Assembly (NCBI GenBank): GCA_937951935.1
Contig: CALGAM010000227.1
Span: 1-53,842 of the forward strand
Reading direction: 5' to 3'
Origin: an uncultured Micromonospora sp.
GTDB taxonomy: Bacteria; Actinomycetota; Actinomycetes; Mycobacteriales; Micromonosporaceae
DNA length: 53,842 bases
Below, one piece after another: positions 25,470-34,061 of the stretch. A program made the position numbers and the translations under genes. Position 1 is the first letter of the stretch. Each line of letters opens with the position of its first letter. A model generated the notes under the pieces. The model did no database searches. It worked only from the letters and a program-made list of their open reading frames with translations, and had not been told where the DNA came from.

Positions 25470-28373
25470 CTACCGCCCGAGCAGCCCGGCGACGGCGACG
25501 GCTGTCGCGTCGTACCGCCCCACCAGGGCCGAGACGGCATCCGCCGCCCCGGCGCTGGCGATCGCGGATGTCCGCCATCCGGCGGCGGCGCAGCCGAACA
25601 GCCCCGCCACCGCGTCGCTGGTGGCGGGATGGGCGAGCAGGAGCTCGACCAGTGGCCCCGTCCGTACCGCGGACGTGCCGTCCCCGGCCGGCTCCGGGGC
25701 GGCGTCGCCACCCGGGCCGTCGCCACCCGCTGCCGTCCAGGGCGGCGCCCAGGCGTCGAGGGTGGAAAGGCGGGCCGGAAAGGTTCGGCCGGCCTCCCGG
25801 ACCAACACCGGCACCAGCTCCGCACCCTGACCGCGCAGCGTGGTGATGAGGGTGGGCAGCCACGGTAGCAGCACCGGGTCGGGCAGCCGGGCGAACGCCT
25901 TCGACATGGTCTCGACCACGAACCCCGCCAGGGTGGGGACCGGCTCCAGGGCCTGGACGAACCCGCTCAGGTACTGCGGGAACGCGGGTACGACGAGCGG
26001 GTTCGCCAGCAGGTCGTCGCAGCGCGCCCGCAGCTCGGCCGCCGGCAGCAGCCCGAGCTGTACCTGAGCCGCCCAGAGCAGGGCGACCTTGGCTGGCGCC
26101 GTCGGGTGCGACTGGCGCACCGCGATCTCCAACTGGGTCCGGTCGCAGCCGAGGGCGAGCGCGAGACTCTCCATGGAGAACAGGAAGCCGAGCATCGCGG
26201 CGACCTGGCGGACCCCGGTCTCCTCCTCGAGGAACGCGGTCGGCAGCAGGGTGCAGTAGTGGGCGTACCCGGCGGTGACGAACTCGTCGCACCAGGCCGG
26301 CAACTCCGGCTCGGCGGTCCGGTAGTAGGCCAGCAGGCGACGGATCCGACGCAGCACCTCGGGAGCGTCGTCGACGGTACGCTCGGTGGCCAGCAACTCC
26401 ACGGCCCGCGCCCCGAGCTCGTCGACGAGCCGGCGGTTGCGCAGGAACAGGATCGCGTCCTCGACCGCGGCCAGCGCGGCCGCGGCGGTCGCGTCCGGGG
26501 CCCGCACCGCGCGGCGCAGCCGCTTCTCGAGTACCTGTTCGACGGTGACGCCCTCGTAGCCCAGCTCGATGATCGCGCGCTGGTGGCGACCGAGCCACAG
26601 ATCCCAGCTCTCCTGAATGGAGCGCTCGCCCAACCGCCGCTCCCCCATGATCGGCCGCGCCACGTCCGGCAGCAGACGCCGCAGCACCCACAGCAGGTCG
26701 GAGCAGGGCGCCAGCTCCGGGTGGGCCGTCAGGTCCAGCAGGGCGCGTTGCACCGTCCGCTTCTCCAGGGGCAGGCCCAGCGGTGCCAGCCGGTCGAAGA
26801 CGTCCCGGGCCAGCGGCGGCAACGCGTCGTAGCCGACCTGGCCGATCCGGTCACCGCCGAGCAGGATCTCGCAGAGCCGGCGGACGTCCCGGCGCCCCGG
26901 CACCACGTCCTTCTCGATGCAGGTCACCGCGGCGTCGGCGAAGTCGTACGGGGTGGGGCGGGCCCGGTTGCGCATCCCCGCCAGCAGGATCGACGTCTCG
27001 TAGATCGCGATCGCGTCGGCGGTGCTGGCCAGGTAACCGTTGCGGCGGGCCAGCCGGACGATGTCGACACACCAGCCGCGCAGCTCCGCCTCGTCCAGGC
27101 CGTCGAGCAGGGGCGGTCGGGACAGGAAGTCCGACAGCCGGTCACGGACCGGTTCCGCCACCGGGGTCCGCACCGGCTTCGCCGGCCGTTCGCGGCCGGA
27201 CCTCTGGCCGGCCAGCCGGTACGGCCGCACGCCGCTGCGGCTCACCGCCTTGGCCCAGGTGGCCTGGGCGATCGAGACCGAACCGCGGGCGAGCCCGAAC
27301 TGTGCCTCGATCGCCGAGTGGCTGGAGGGGATCAGCCCGTACAGCCATCGGGTGCCGGTCCGGGCCGGGATCTCCCAGTCCGGCGTCCCGGGTGCGGTGC
27401 CGAACTCCGGCACCGGGCTGGCCGCGTGGAAGGCGCCGCAGACGTACAGACACCGGGACCGGTCGACCCCGCTCGCGGCCAGGTGCTGCCGGATCCGCGT
27501 CCACATGTACCGCTCGCGGTCCTCGTCCCGGTCCGCACGCGCCTCGTCCCCGCGGCGCAGCCGCCGGAACAGGCTGCCGATCATCACCATGACCTGCCGG
27601 TAGGTCTCGTAGTCGGCGTTCGAGAGCGGCTGCTCGACGTACTGGTCCCACCACTCCGACCAGTGCCGCACCCGGCCGTGGTGCAGCAGGTACGCCTCGA
27701 GTTCGGCGAACCGGGGCCGCAGGTCGCCGATCTCGACGCCGACGGCGTCCCCGTGCAGCGCCGCCTCCTCCTCCGCCGGCGGGTCCTCCCCGTCGGCGGA
27801 GGGGTGGCCGTCCCCGGCGGTCGCCGGCCGCGTCGGCGCGTCGGCCTGCCACTGGAACACGTGGTCGGCCGAGCGGTCGACCAGCACCAGTTCCACACCC
27901 GGTGTGTCGAGCGCGTAGGCGATCGCCTGGTACTCCGCGGAGGCCTCGGAGATCGGTGCGACCAGGCTGAGCGGCCCCGAGCCCGGCGGGAAACCGTCGA
28001 GGTCGGAGGCGAACGCCTGCAGCGCCACCGGAAGACGGCAGTTGCGCAGCTCGTCCAGCAACGGTCGGAGGTCCTCACAGAGCTCGAGATAGATCACCTG
28101 GGGCTGCTTCTCGCGCAGCCGACGCGCCATGGCCAGCGCCGAGGCCGGCGAGTGGTGGCAGACAGGGAAGATCTCCAGTTCCTCGCCGAGCGCCCGGTCG
28201 ACGTCGTCGACCATCCCGGTGAGGATGCCGGCGAGCCCGTCGGGGCCGTCGGCGAAGGCCGCGGCGGCCTCGCGCAACTGGCGACGCAACGGGGCGAACG
28301 GTGAGCGGGTGTCCGGGGCCGATCGGTGCGGGACCGGCTCCGGGTCCCGCACCACGTCGATGCTCGTCGTCAT
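25470..28373 (-). CDS. DUF5682 family protein of a MoxR-vWA operon
   Basis: 967 aa. The N-terminal domain (about 40-330) has FPVCHHSPAS (69-78), IYLELCEDLRPLL (94-106) and YVCGAFHAASP (310-320). This arrangement of early His, Glu pair and late G-x-x-H resembles the EreA/ChaN/TraB (TIKI-like) hydrolase superfamily; that link is my inference. A disordered acidic insert is at about 178-210. The remaining 600 residues are mostly helical, like a scaffold, with a Gly/Ala-rich tail. DUF5682 proteins occur with MoxR ATPases, vWA and SWIM proteins, as here. The start overlaps the MoxR stop by four bases. I suggest it is the effector or substrate of the ATPase/vWA pair. No membrane segment is seen. Confidence 0.88.
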   Translation of the reverse strand: MTTSIDVVRDPEPVPHRSAPDTRSPFAPLRRQLREAAAAFADGPDGLAGILTGMVDDVDRALGEELEIFPVCHHSPASALAMARRLREKQPQVIYLELCEDLRPLLDELRNCRLPVALQAFASDLDGFPPGSGPLSLVAPISEASAEYQAIAYALDTPGVELVLVDRSADHVFQWQADAPTRPATAGDGHPSADGEDPPAEEEAALHGDAVGVEIGDLRPRFAELEAYLLHHGRVRHWSEWWDQYVEQPLSNADYETYRQVMVMIGSLFRRLRRGDEARADRDEDRERYMWTRIRQHLAASGVDRSRCLYVCGAFHAASPVPEFGTAPGTPDWEIPARTGTRWLYGLIPSSHSAIEAQFGLARGSVSIAQATWAKAVSRSGVRPYRLAGQRSGRERPAKPVRTPVAEPVRDRLSDFLSRPPLLDGLDEAELRGWCVDIVRLARRNGYLASTADAIAIYETSILLAGMRNRARPTPYDFADAAVTCIEKDVVPGRRDVRRLCEILLGGDRIGQVGYDALPPLARDVFDRLAPLGLPLEKRTVQRALLDLTAHPELAPCSDLLWVLRRLLPDVARPIMGERRLGERSIQESWDLWLGRHQRAIIELGYEGVTVEQVLEKRLRRAVRAPDATAAAALAAVEDAILFLRNRRLVDELGARAVELLATERTVDDAPEVLRRIRRLLAYYRTAEPELPAWCDEFVTAGYAHYCTLLPTAFLEEETGVRQVAAMLGFLFSMESLALALGCDRTQLEIAVRQSHPTAPAKVALLWAAQVQLGLLPAAELRARCDDLLANPLVVPAFPQYLSGFVQALEPVPTLAGFVVETMSKAFARLPDPVLLPWLPTLITTLRGQGAELVPVLVREAGRTFPARLSTLDAWAPPWTAAGGDGPGGDAAPEPAGDGTSAVRTGPLVELLLAHPATSDAVAGLFGCAAAGWRTSAIASAGAADAVSALVGRYDATAVAVAGLLGR

Positions 28374-29485
28374 GACAGCGTGGCGAGCGCCCGCCGACCC
28401 CCCTCCAGGAACTCCGACCAGGCGCCGCCCTCGGACTTGCTGCGGGGTTCCACCACGCCGTGCCAGTACTTGTTGAGGATGGCGAGATCCTCCGGGCTGC
28501 GCCGGGCCAGCGACCCGACCAGCGAACCGGCCAGCGTCGCGGCCCGCAGCGTCCGGTCGCCGAAGAAGTGGCTGTGCAGGATGGCGTCCTCCAGCACCCC
28601 GATCTGCTCGGCGGTCGACAGTGACGACTCCAGCCTCTCGTCGTCGCTGGCGGCCGCGGCGGCGGCCGAGCGCAGGTCGGCGAAGCTCTGCAACAGGATG
28701 TCCAGCAGGGTCGGCGGCACGTCGAGTGTGATCCGGTGCCGACGCAGCAGCTCGGTGGTACGGAACCGGACGATCTCCGCCTCGCTGCGCCGGTTGGTCA
28801 CCACCGGGATCCGGACGAAGTTGAACCGCCGCTTCAGCGCCGAGGAGAGATCGTTCACTCCCCGGTCACGGCTGTTCGCGGTGGCGATGATCGAGAAGCC
28901 GGGCTTGGCGAAGACGATGTTGTCGTCGTCGAGTTCGGGGATGGAGATGTACTTCTCGGAGAGGATGGAGATCAACGCGTCCTGGACGTCGCTGGTCGCC
29001 CGGGTCAGCTCCTCGAAGCGGCCGATCACCCCACGCTCCATCGCCGTCATGATCGGCGAGGGGATCAGCGACTCCCGGGACTGCCCGCGGGCGATCACCA
29101 TCGAGACGTTCCACGAGTACTTGACGTGATCCTCGGTGGTACCGGCGGTGCCCTGGACCACCAGGGTCGACGTACGGCAGATGGCGGCGGCGAGCAGCTC
29201 GGCGAGCCAGCTCTTCCCGGTGCCGGGGTCGCCGATCAACAGCAGACCCCGGTCGGAGGCGAGCGTCACGATGGCGCGCTCGACGAAGCTGCGGTCGCCG
29301 AACCACTTCTGGGGAATCTCCCGGTCGAGCCCGTCGGCAGGCTCCGAGCCGAGCACGAAGATCCGCACCATCCGTGGGCTCAGCCGCCACGAGAACGGCT
29401 TGGGGCCGTCGTCGACCGACTCCAGCCAGTCGAGCTCGTCGGCGTACTTCACCTCGGCGGGGGCACGCAACAGGTCGTCGGTCAT
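28370..29485 (-). CDS. MoxR-like AAA+ ATPase
   Basis: 371 aa. Walker A is GDPGTGKS (85-92). Downstream are a sensor-1-like region (FSIIATANSRDRGVNDLSSALKRRFNF) with the arginine finger and a C-terminal helical lid. MoxR ATPases form rings that remodel or insert metal/cofactor into partner proteins, usually with a vWA protein encoded next to them. The vWA gene lies 12 bases upstream and DUF5682 overlaps downstream, so these three are one functional unit. AGGAGA precedes the ATG at 29485. The operon promoter lies upstream of the SWIM gene. Confidence 0.93.
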   Translation of the reverse strand: MTDDLLRAPAEVKYADELDWLESVDDGPKPFSWRLSPRMVRIFVLGSEPADGLDREIPQKWFGDRSFVERAIVTLASDRGLLLIGDPGTGKSWLAELLAAAICRTSTLVVQGTAGTTEDHVKYSWNVSMVIARGQSRESLIPSPIMTAMERGVIGRFEELTRATSDVQDALISILSEKYISIPELDDDNIVFAKPGFSIIATANSRDRGVNDLSSALKRRFNFVRIPVVTNRRSEAEIVRFRTTELLRRHRITLDVPPTLLDILLQSFADLRSAAAAAASDDERLESSLSTAEQIGVLEDAILHSHFFGDRTLRAATLAGSLVGSLARRSPEDLAILNKYWHGVVEPRSKSEGGAWSEFLEGGRRALATLS

Positions 29486-29497
29486 GCGAGAGGTCTC

Positions 29498-31000
29498 CTA
29501 GCTGAGGAAGCTCTTGAGTTCGGACACGAGTTTGCGGATGTGGCCGGAGATGACCGGCGTACCAAGATCCTTGAAGCGCTGCCGGAACCACGGGTTGACG
29601 CTCTGCTGGCCACCGCTGTTCACCGAGCCGACCGGGATCACCCGGACTCCGGACCGGTGCAGCGCCGCCAGTGCGTCGAAGACACCCTGCTGGTTCGACT
29701 CGTAGTAGTCGGAGATCCACACCAGGACGGTGTTCCTCGGCTCGGCGATCTTCGGCCGGACGAGCTGCAGCGCGGCCATCCCGTCGGTACCGCCGCCGAG
29801 CTGGGTCCGCAGCAGCACCTCGAACGGGTCGTGCACCCACGGCGTCAGATCCAGGGCCCGGGTGTCGTACGCGACCAGGTGGACGTCCACCCTGGGCAGA
29901 CCGGCGAAGATCGACGCCAGGATGGTGCAGTTCACCATCGCGTCGACCATCGACCCCGACTGGTCCACCACGACGATCATCCGGGCCGGCGTGGTGCGCC
30001 GGGCGGTCTGCCGGAAGTAGAGCCGGTCAACGTAGAGCCGCCGGTCTTCCGGGCTCCAGTTGGTCAGGTTCTTCCAGATCGTCCGTTGCAGGTCGAGATT
30101 GCGGAACACCCGCTTCGGCGGTACCGAACGGTCGATCGTCCCGACGCTCGCCTTCTCCACCTGGGTGCGCAGCACCTCGGCGACCTCGTCGACGAACCGG
30201 CGGATCAGGGCCTTGGCGTTGGCCAACGCCACCCCGGACAGGTTGGCCTTGTCCCGGAGCAGCTGCTCGACCAGCGACATGCTCGGAGTCAGCTGCCGGG
30301 CCAGCGCCGGGTCGGCGAGGACCTCGCGCAGCCGCATCCGGCGGACGAGGTCTGCCTCCAGGCTGGCGAGCACACCGCCCAGCTCGCCCGACCCGGGGCG
30401 CCCGCGCAGCTGTCCCGCCTCGTACCCGAGCGCCCGCTCGAACCATCCGGCGTCGGCCTGCCACCGGGCCAGTTGGGTGGCGGTGACGTCGCCCGATCCG
30501 GTTGCGAAGACGTTCAGCAGCAGCTTCGACACCAGCGCGGCCCGCCGCACCTCGGCCGTCCCGACCGGCGTCACCCGGTCGGTGCCGGGGGCCGCCGGGC
30601 GCCCCGGCCCCGCCTGGTCCGGTCCGCGCGGCGCCGCCGCCGCGTCGTCCGACGGCTCGCCGTCACGCTCGTCGCCCGGGGGCGCGCCGGCGTCGGGCGG
30701 CGACATCAGCCCCTGGAACTCGGCGGCCAGTTCCGGGAAACGCTGTACGACGGTGTCCACGGACACGGTCGGGTCCAACAGCGCCGCCGGCAACCCGAGA
30801 TCGTCGACGATGGCGACGCTCGCCGCCTCCAGCGACGGCTGCTCCTCGGGATCGAACAGCCGCGCCAGCAGTCGCCAGTAGAGCACCTGCCGCCGGTTCT
30901 CGTCGGCGGTGGGCCGGGCGGCAACCAGCCCACCGGGGGACGCCGTCGAACCTGCACCGCCCGCCGGGCCAGCCTGCGTGTCAAGGTGGGATCCGCTCAT
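29498..31000 (-). CDS. vWA domain protein with intact MIDAS
   Basis: 500 aa. The C-terminal vWA domain (about 338-500) has a complete metal-ion-dependent adhesion site: Asp346, Ser348 and Ser350 in VVVDQSGSM, Thr405 in GGGTDG and Asp431 in WISDYYE. The first 130 residues are an Ala/Pro-rich region with a disordered Asp/Gly-rich stretch, and the middle is helical. vWA partners of MoxR ATPases bind the client protein through the bound metal. The start overlaps the preceding gene's stop by four bases. The long open frame upstream to 31171 is a shadow; ATG 31000 is preferred. Confidence 0.92.
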   Translation of the reverse strand: MSGSHLDTQAGPAGGAGSTASPGGLVAARPTADENRRQVLYWRLLARLFDPEEQPSLEAASVAIVDDLGLPAALLDPTVSVDTVVQRFPELAAEFQGLMSPPDAGAPPGDERDGEPSDDAAAAPRGPDQAGPGRPAAPGTDRVTPVGTAEVRRAALVSKLLLNVFATGSGDVTATQLARWQADAGWFERALGYEAGQLRGRPGSGELGGVLASLEADLVRRMRLREVLADPALARQLTPSMSLVEQLLRDKANLSGVALANAKALIRRFVDEVAEVLRTQVEKASVGTIDRSVPPKRVFRNLDLQRTIWKNLTNWSPEDRRLYVDRLYFRQTARRTTPARMIVVVDQSGSMVDAMVNCTILASIFAGLPRVDVHLVAYDTRALDLTPWVHDPFEVLLRTQLGGGTDGMAALQLVRPKIAEPRNTVLVWISDYYESNQQGVFDALAALHRSGVRVIPVGSVNSGGQQSVNPWFRQRFKDLGTPVISGHIRKLVSELKSFLS

Positions 31001-32400
31001 CGCCGCAGCAACCGCCCTGCCCGCTCGCGCAACACCGCCACCGCGTCCCCGGCCTTCGCCGCGGCCCTGACCACCTTGGCGTCGGTGGGGCCGAGCGCCC
31101 AGTCCGCGGTGTGCGTCTCGGTGGTGCCCCGCCTGTTCCGCACCTGGACGCCCAGGGGCTGCAGCAGCCACCGCCCGCCGTCCCAGCGGAGCAGTCCGAG
31201 ACAGGACGACGAGGCCGCCACCAGACCCGGGGTGAGCGGCCCACAGCCCGGCAGCCGGGCCATGTCGAGGGCGAGAGAGTGCCCGTCGAGCTCCATCCGG
31301 GCCTGCCCGTCGTCGGAAACCGTCACGGTGTACCCCTCGACCAGGACGGGCTCGGCGATGCGGACCGGGTGGCGCTCCAACGGCGGCACCGCCGGGGCGT
31401 GTGCGGCGCCGAGCTGGAGGCGGGCGACGGTGAACGGCTCCACCACGTCACCCGGGCGGGCACGCTCGTCCCGCCAGACGAGATCCCCGCCGGGCAGCAG
31501 CGGCATCTCGGCGACCTCGAGCGCGCGACGCTCGGCGAGCGCACCGAGCAGCACCGGCGTGCCGCGCAGCAGCCGCCAGACCGCGGGACCGACGATCGTC
31601 TCCACCTTGGCGGCGGTCACGCTCGCGCGTACCAGGCGGGACGGGGCGTCGGCGCACTCGAGGACGGCGTACACCTGCACCTGCACCGCGGTGCCGTGCT
31701 CGTGCACGTCCACGCCCAACGGCAACAGGCGCCCCGAGACCGGGGTGGCGCCCCACTCCGACACACCGCCCGTCTGGGCCAGCAGCAGCGCCCGCGACCA
31801 CAGGTCGGCCCAACGCCGCACCGGCAGCCGGTCCATCGACGCCACCGGGCTCGCGCCGCGCAGCTCCGCGGCCAGACCGTCGAGCAGCACCGCCAACCGC
31901 CGCAGCGCCGGCACCGCCAGCACCGCCTCCACGGTCTGGGCGGAGGCCGAGACCAGCTCGTCGTCGACACCGCGCCAGCCGGCGATGGCGATCTCCCGAA
32001 GCCACGACCGCACGCCGGCCAACAGGTTCTCCGGCGCCGACGCGGCGGCCGTCTCCGTCGGAGTCCACGCGGCCCGGGATCGTCCCAGCGCCGCGTCCAC
32101 CCGCTCCAGCAGCGCGTCGTGCACGGCTCCCAGCAGCGCGGCCCGGGCCCCGGCCAGCATGGCCAGGTGCTCGTCGGCGAGCGAGCCGGCGGCCACCTTC
32201 TCGACCGCCTCCCGGACCCGGTCACGCAGCGGTGTCACCGCCACCGCTCCGGCGAGGGCCGCCAGCGCGTCGCGCTGCTCCTCGGTGGGCCGTGCCAGGC
32301 CGGGCACCAGCGCCTCGTCGAAACCGGAGACCGCGTCGAGTGCCTCGGTGACACCCGGTGCCGCGCCGGCGAGCAGCTCGGCCAGTTGTACGCCCCGCAT
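30997..32400 (-). CDS. Uncharacterised protein of the MoxR-vWA-DUF5682 operon
   Basis: 467 aa, not recognised. It has no signal peptide, membrane segment or known catalytic motif. The first 250 residues are Ala/Leu-rich and helical. The second half is beta-rich with many Val/Leu strands and ends with an Arg/Ala-rich stretch. ATG 32400 is joined to the SWIM gene stop by a one-base overlap (TGATG), and its own stop overlaps the vWA start by four bases. It is therefore certainly part of the operon. I infer a structural or adaptor role between the SWIM protein and the vWA/MoxR pair. Confidence 0.82.
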   Translation of the reverse strand: MRGVQLAELLAGAAPGVTEALDAVSGFDEALVPGLARPTEEQRDALAALAGAVAVTPLRDRVREAVEKVAAGSLADEHLAMLAGARAALLGAVHDALLERVDAALGRSRAAWTPTETAAASAPENLLAGVRSWLREIAIAGWRGVDDELVSASAQTVEAVLAVPALRRLAVLLDGLAAELRGASPVASMDRLPVRRWADLWSRALLLAQTGGVSEWGATPVSGRLLPLGVDVHEHGTAVQVQVYAVLECADAPSRLVRASVTAAKVETIVGPAVWRLLRGTPVLLGALAERRALEVAEMPLLPGGDLVWRDERARPGDVVEPFTVARLQLGAAHAPAVPPLERHPVRIAEPVLVEGYTVTVSDDGQARMELDGHSLALDMARLPGCGPLTPGLVAASSSCLGLLRWDGGRWLLQPLGVQVRNRRGTTETHTADWALGPTDAKVVRAAAKAGDAVAVLRERAGRLLRR

Positions 32401-32903
32401 CAGCGCACCGCCCCCGTGGCGGGAAACCAGTGCAGCTCGGGGACGGGCTCCGTGGACTCGGGCACCTCCAGGTAGGCGAGGTGGCGCAGGAACCGGCTGA
32501 AGACCACCGCCGCCGGGATCGACGCGGGTCGACCATGCAGCCGACCCAGCAGGTCGGCGGCGGAGCAGTCCGGCTCCTCGACGTCGACGCGCAGGTAGCG
32601 GGCCACCCTGGCGCCGCCGTACTGCAGCACCGCCTCCTCGACGAGGGCGTGCAGGTGCTTGCACGGGGCTCCCCGCAGACCCCCACACGGCCGGTTGTTG
32701 TTGGTGCTGCAGCTGAGGCCGTGCGAGCCGGCGGTGATCGAGGAGACGTACACCCGCTCGACGTCCGAACCGCTCGACACGACGCCCTGCAGGCGTCCGT
32801 CCGCCAACTCCACGAAGGGAACCTTCGCCAGCCTGCGCGGCTGCACGGGTGGCAGTACCCGCACCACGCTGCGCTGTTCCCAGTCGGTCATGACCGCGTT
32901 CAC
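32400..32903 (-). CDS. SWIM-like zinc-finger protein, first gene of the MoxR-vWA operon
   Basis: 167 aa from GTG 32903, with GGAAGGAC seven bases upstream. An ATG four codons later (32891) is the alternative. Three cysteines and a histidine, Cys65, Cys73, Cys81 and His83, form CX7CX7CxH ending in CKHLHALV. This matches the C-terminal half of a SWIM finger (CxCx(n)CxH), but the first CxC is stretched. SWIM fingers bind DNA or proteins. In similar operons a SWIM protein accompanies the vWA and MoxR genes. It probably recognises a nucleic acid or protein partner of the system. Confidence 0.8.
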   Translation of the reverse strand: MNAVMTDWEQRSVVRVLPPVQPRRLAKVPFVELADGRLQGVVSSGSDVERVYVSSITAGSHGLSCSTNNNRPCGGLRGAPCKHLHALVEEAVLQYGGARVARYLRVDVEEPDCSAADLLGRLHGRPASIPAAVVFSRFLRHLAYLEVPESTEPVPELHWFPATGAVR

Positions 32904-33136
32904 GATCTCGTCCTTCCGTCCGGTGCCCGACACCGTAGACCGGACGGCCGACATTCCCCGCCCGCGAGCGGCGGCCGCCACCGTCCTGTGTGGACGGCGA
33001 CTCACGCCGGCGCCGGCACGTCCGGCGGGACGGACGGAACCGCGGTCACCGACGCCGGACGCCGGGACGCTCTCGCGGCGGCGACGGTCGGATCCGGTAC
33101 GGGCCGGCGTCGCGTCGGGTGGCTGCGTGACGGGAT
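32904..33136. other. Promoter region of the MoxR-vWA-DUF5682 operon
   Basis: The gap between the terminator of the DrrAB-type exporter and the SWIM start should hold the operon promoter. I see no clear -10/-35 pair, no long inverted repeat and no gene. Confidence 0.35.
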
Positions 33137-33179
33137 CGGGGTGGGCCGGCCCTTCCTGGCTGTGCGCCGGCCCACCCCG
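33137..33179. terminator. Terminator of the DrrAB-type exporter operon
   Basis: A perfect 14-bp stem (33137-33150 with 33166-33179) closes a 15-base loop, 60 bases past the permease stop. It separates the exporter from the MoxR-vWA operon, which would otherwise be read through on the same strand. Confidence 0.7.
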
Positions 33180-33239
33180 CCTCAGGCATCCTAGGATTCC
33201 AGGTTGATTGGTGGGGGCGTCCCGGGCGCGCCCGGCCGA

Positions 33240-34061
33240 TCAGTCGGCGCTGCGTACCATCGCCCGGACCCCGACGGCCACACCGCACACCACCGTGACC
33301 AGGGCCGCGACCCACCCCCAGAGCACCGCCGTGGAGTCAAGCCGACCGGCGAAGAGATCCCGCTCGGCGGCGACCAGATAGCTGAGCGGGTTCAGCCGTG
33401 CCACGACGCGCATCCAGTCCGGCCCGCTCTCCAGCGGCAGCAGCATCCCGGAGAGCAGCATCAGCGGGAAGATCACCGTCTGCTGGACCGCCCAGAACAT
33501 CCACTCCTGCCGGCGTACCGCGATCGCCAGTGCGTAGCTGAGTGCGCCGAGCCCGACACCGAAGAACGCGAGCAGCGCCAGCCCGAGCAGCGCCCCCGGC
33601 GGATGCAGCCGGAAACCGAACGGGAGCATCACCACGACGATGATCAGCGCCTGCCCGGCCAGCGGCACCATCTCCTTCAGCGCGCGCCCGATAAGCAGCG
33701 ACGGTCGGGACAGCGGAGTGACCAGCATCCGTTCGTGCGCCCCGGTCTGGAACTCGAACAGCAGGTTGGACCCGGTCGCGGAGGTACCGAAAAGAGTGGT
33801 CATGACCAGGACCGCCGGCACGAACCACTGCCAGACGCCGTCGTGGCCCAGCGTGCCGGCGGCCCTGTCGCCGAGGGTGCCGGCCAGCAGCGGACCGAAG
33901 AGGGCCAGGAAGACCAGCGGCTGCACCATGCCGAAGATCACGGAGAACGGGTCGTGCCGCAGCGGGCGCAGCTCCCGGGCCAGCACGATGCCGACGTCCC
34001 GGGCCAGGCCGCGCCGGCCGGTGCCGCGCCCGGACCGGAGGGCGGTGTCGGTCAGGGTCAT
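33240..34061 (-). CDS. ABC-2 type permease, DrrB-like
   Basis: 273 aa with six membrane helices. The cytoplasmic N terminus is followed by helix 1, then FEFQTGAHERMLVTPLSRPSLLIGR, the typical DrrB/NodJ cytoplasmic loop, and helix-turn GMLLPLESGPDWM near the outer face. It is the membrane part of a drug or lipid exporter. Its start overlaps the ATPase stop by four bases. It probably exports a hydrophobic compound made elsewhere; there is no biosynthetic gene beside it. Confidence 0.9.
   Translation of the reverse strand: MTLTDTALRSGRGTGRRGLARDVGIVLARELRPLRHDPFSVIFGMVQPLVFLALFGPLLAGTLGDRAAGTLGHDGVWQWFVPAVLVMTTLFGTSATGSNLLFEFQTGAHERMLVTPLSRPSLLIGRALKEMVPLAGQALIIVVVMLPFGFRLHPPGALLGLALLAFFGVGLGALSYALAIAVRRQEWMFWAVQQTVIFPLMLLSGMLLPLESGPDWMRVVARLNPLSYLVAAERDLFAGRLDSTAVLWGWVAALVTVVCGVAVGVRAMVRSAD

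Noticed and set aside
28736..32500. A 1254-codon plus-strand frame across the MoxR-vWA operon
   Set aside because: Shadow of the minus-strand genes, which have clear domains. The antisense product has none.
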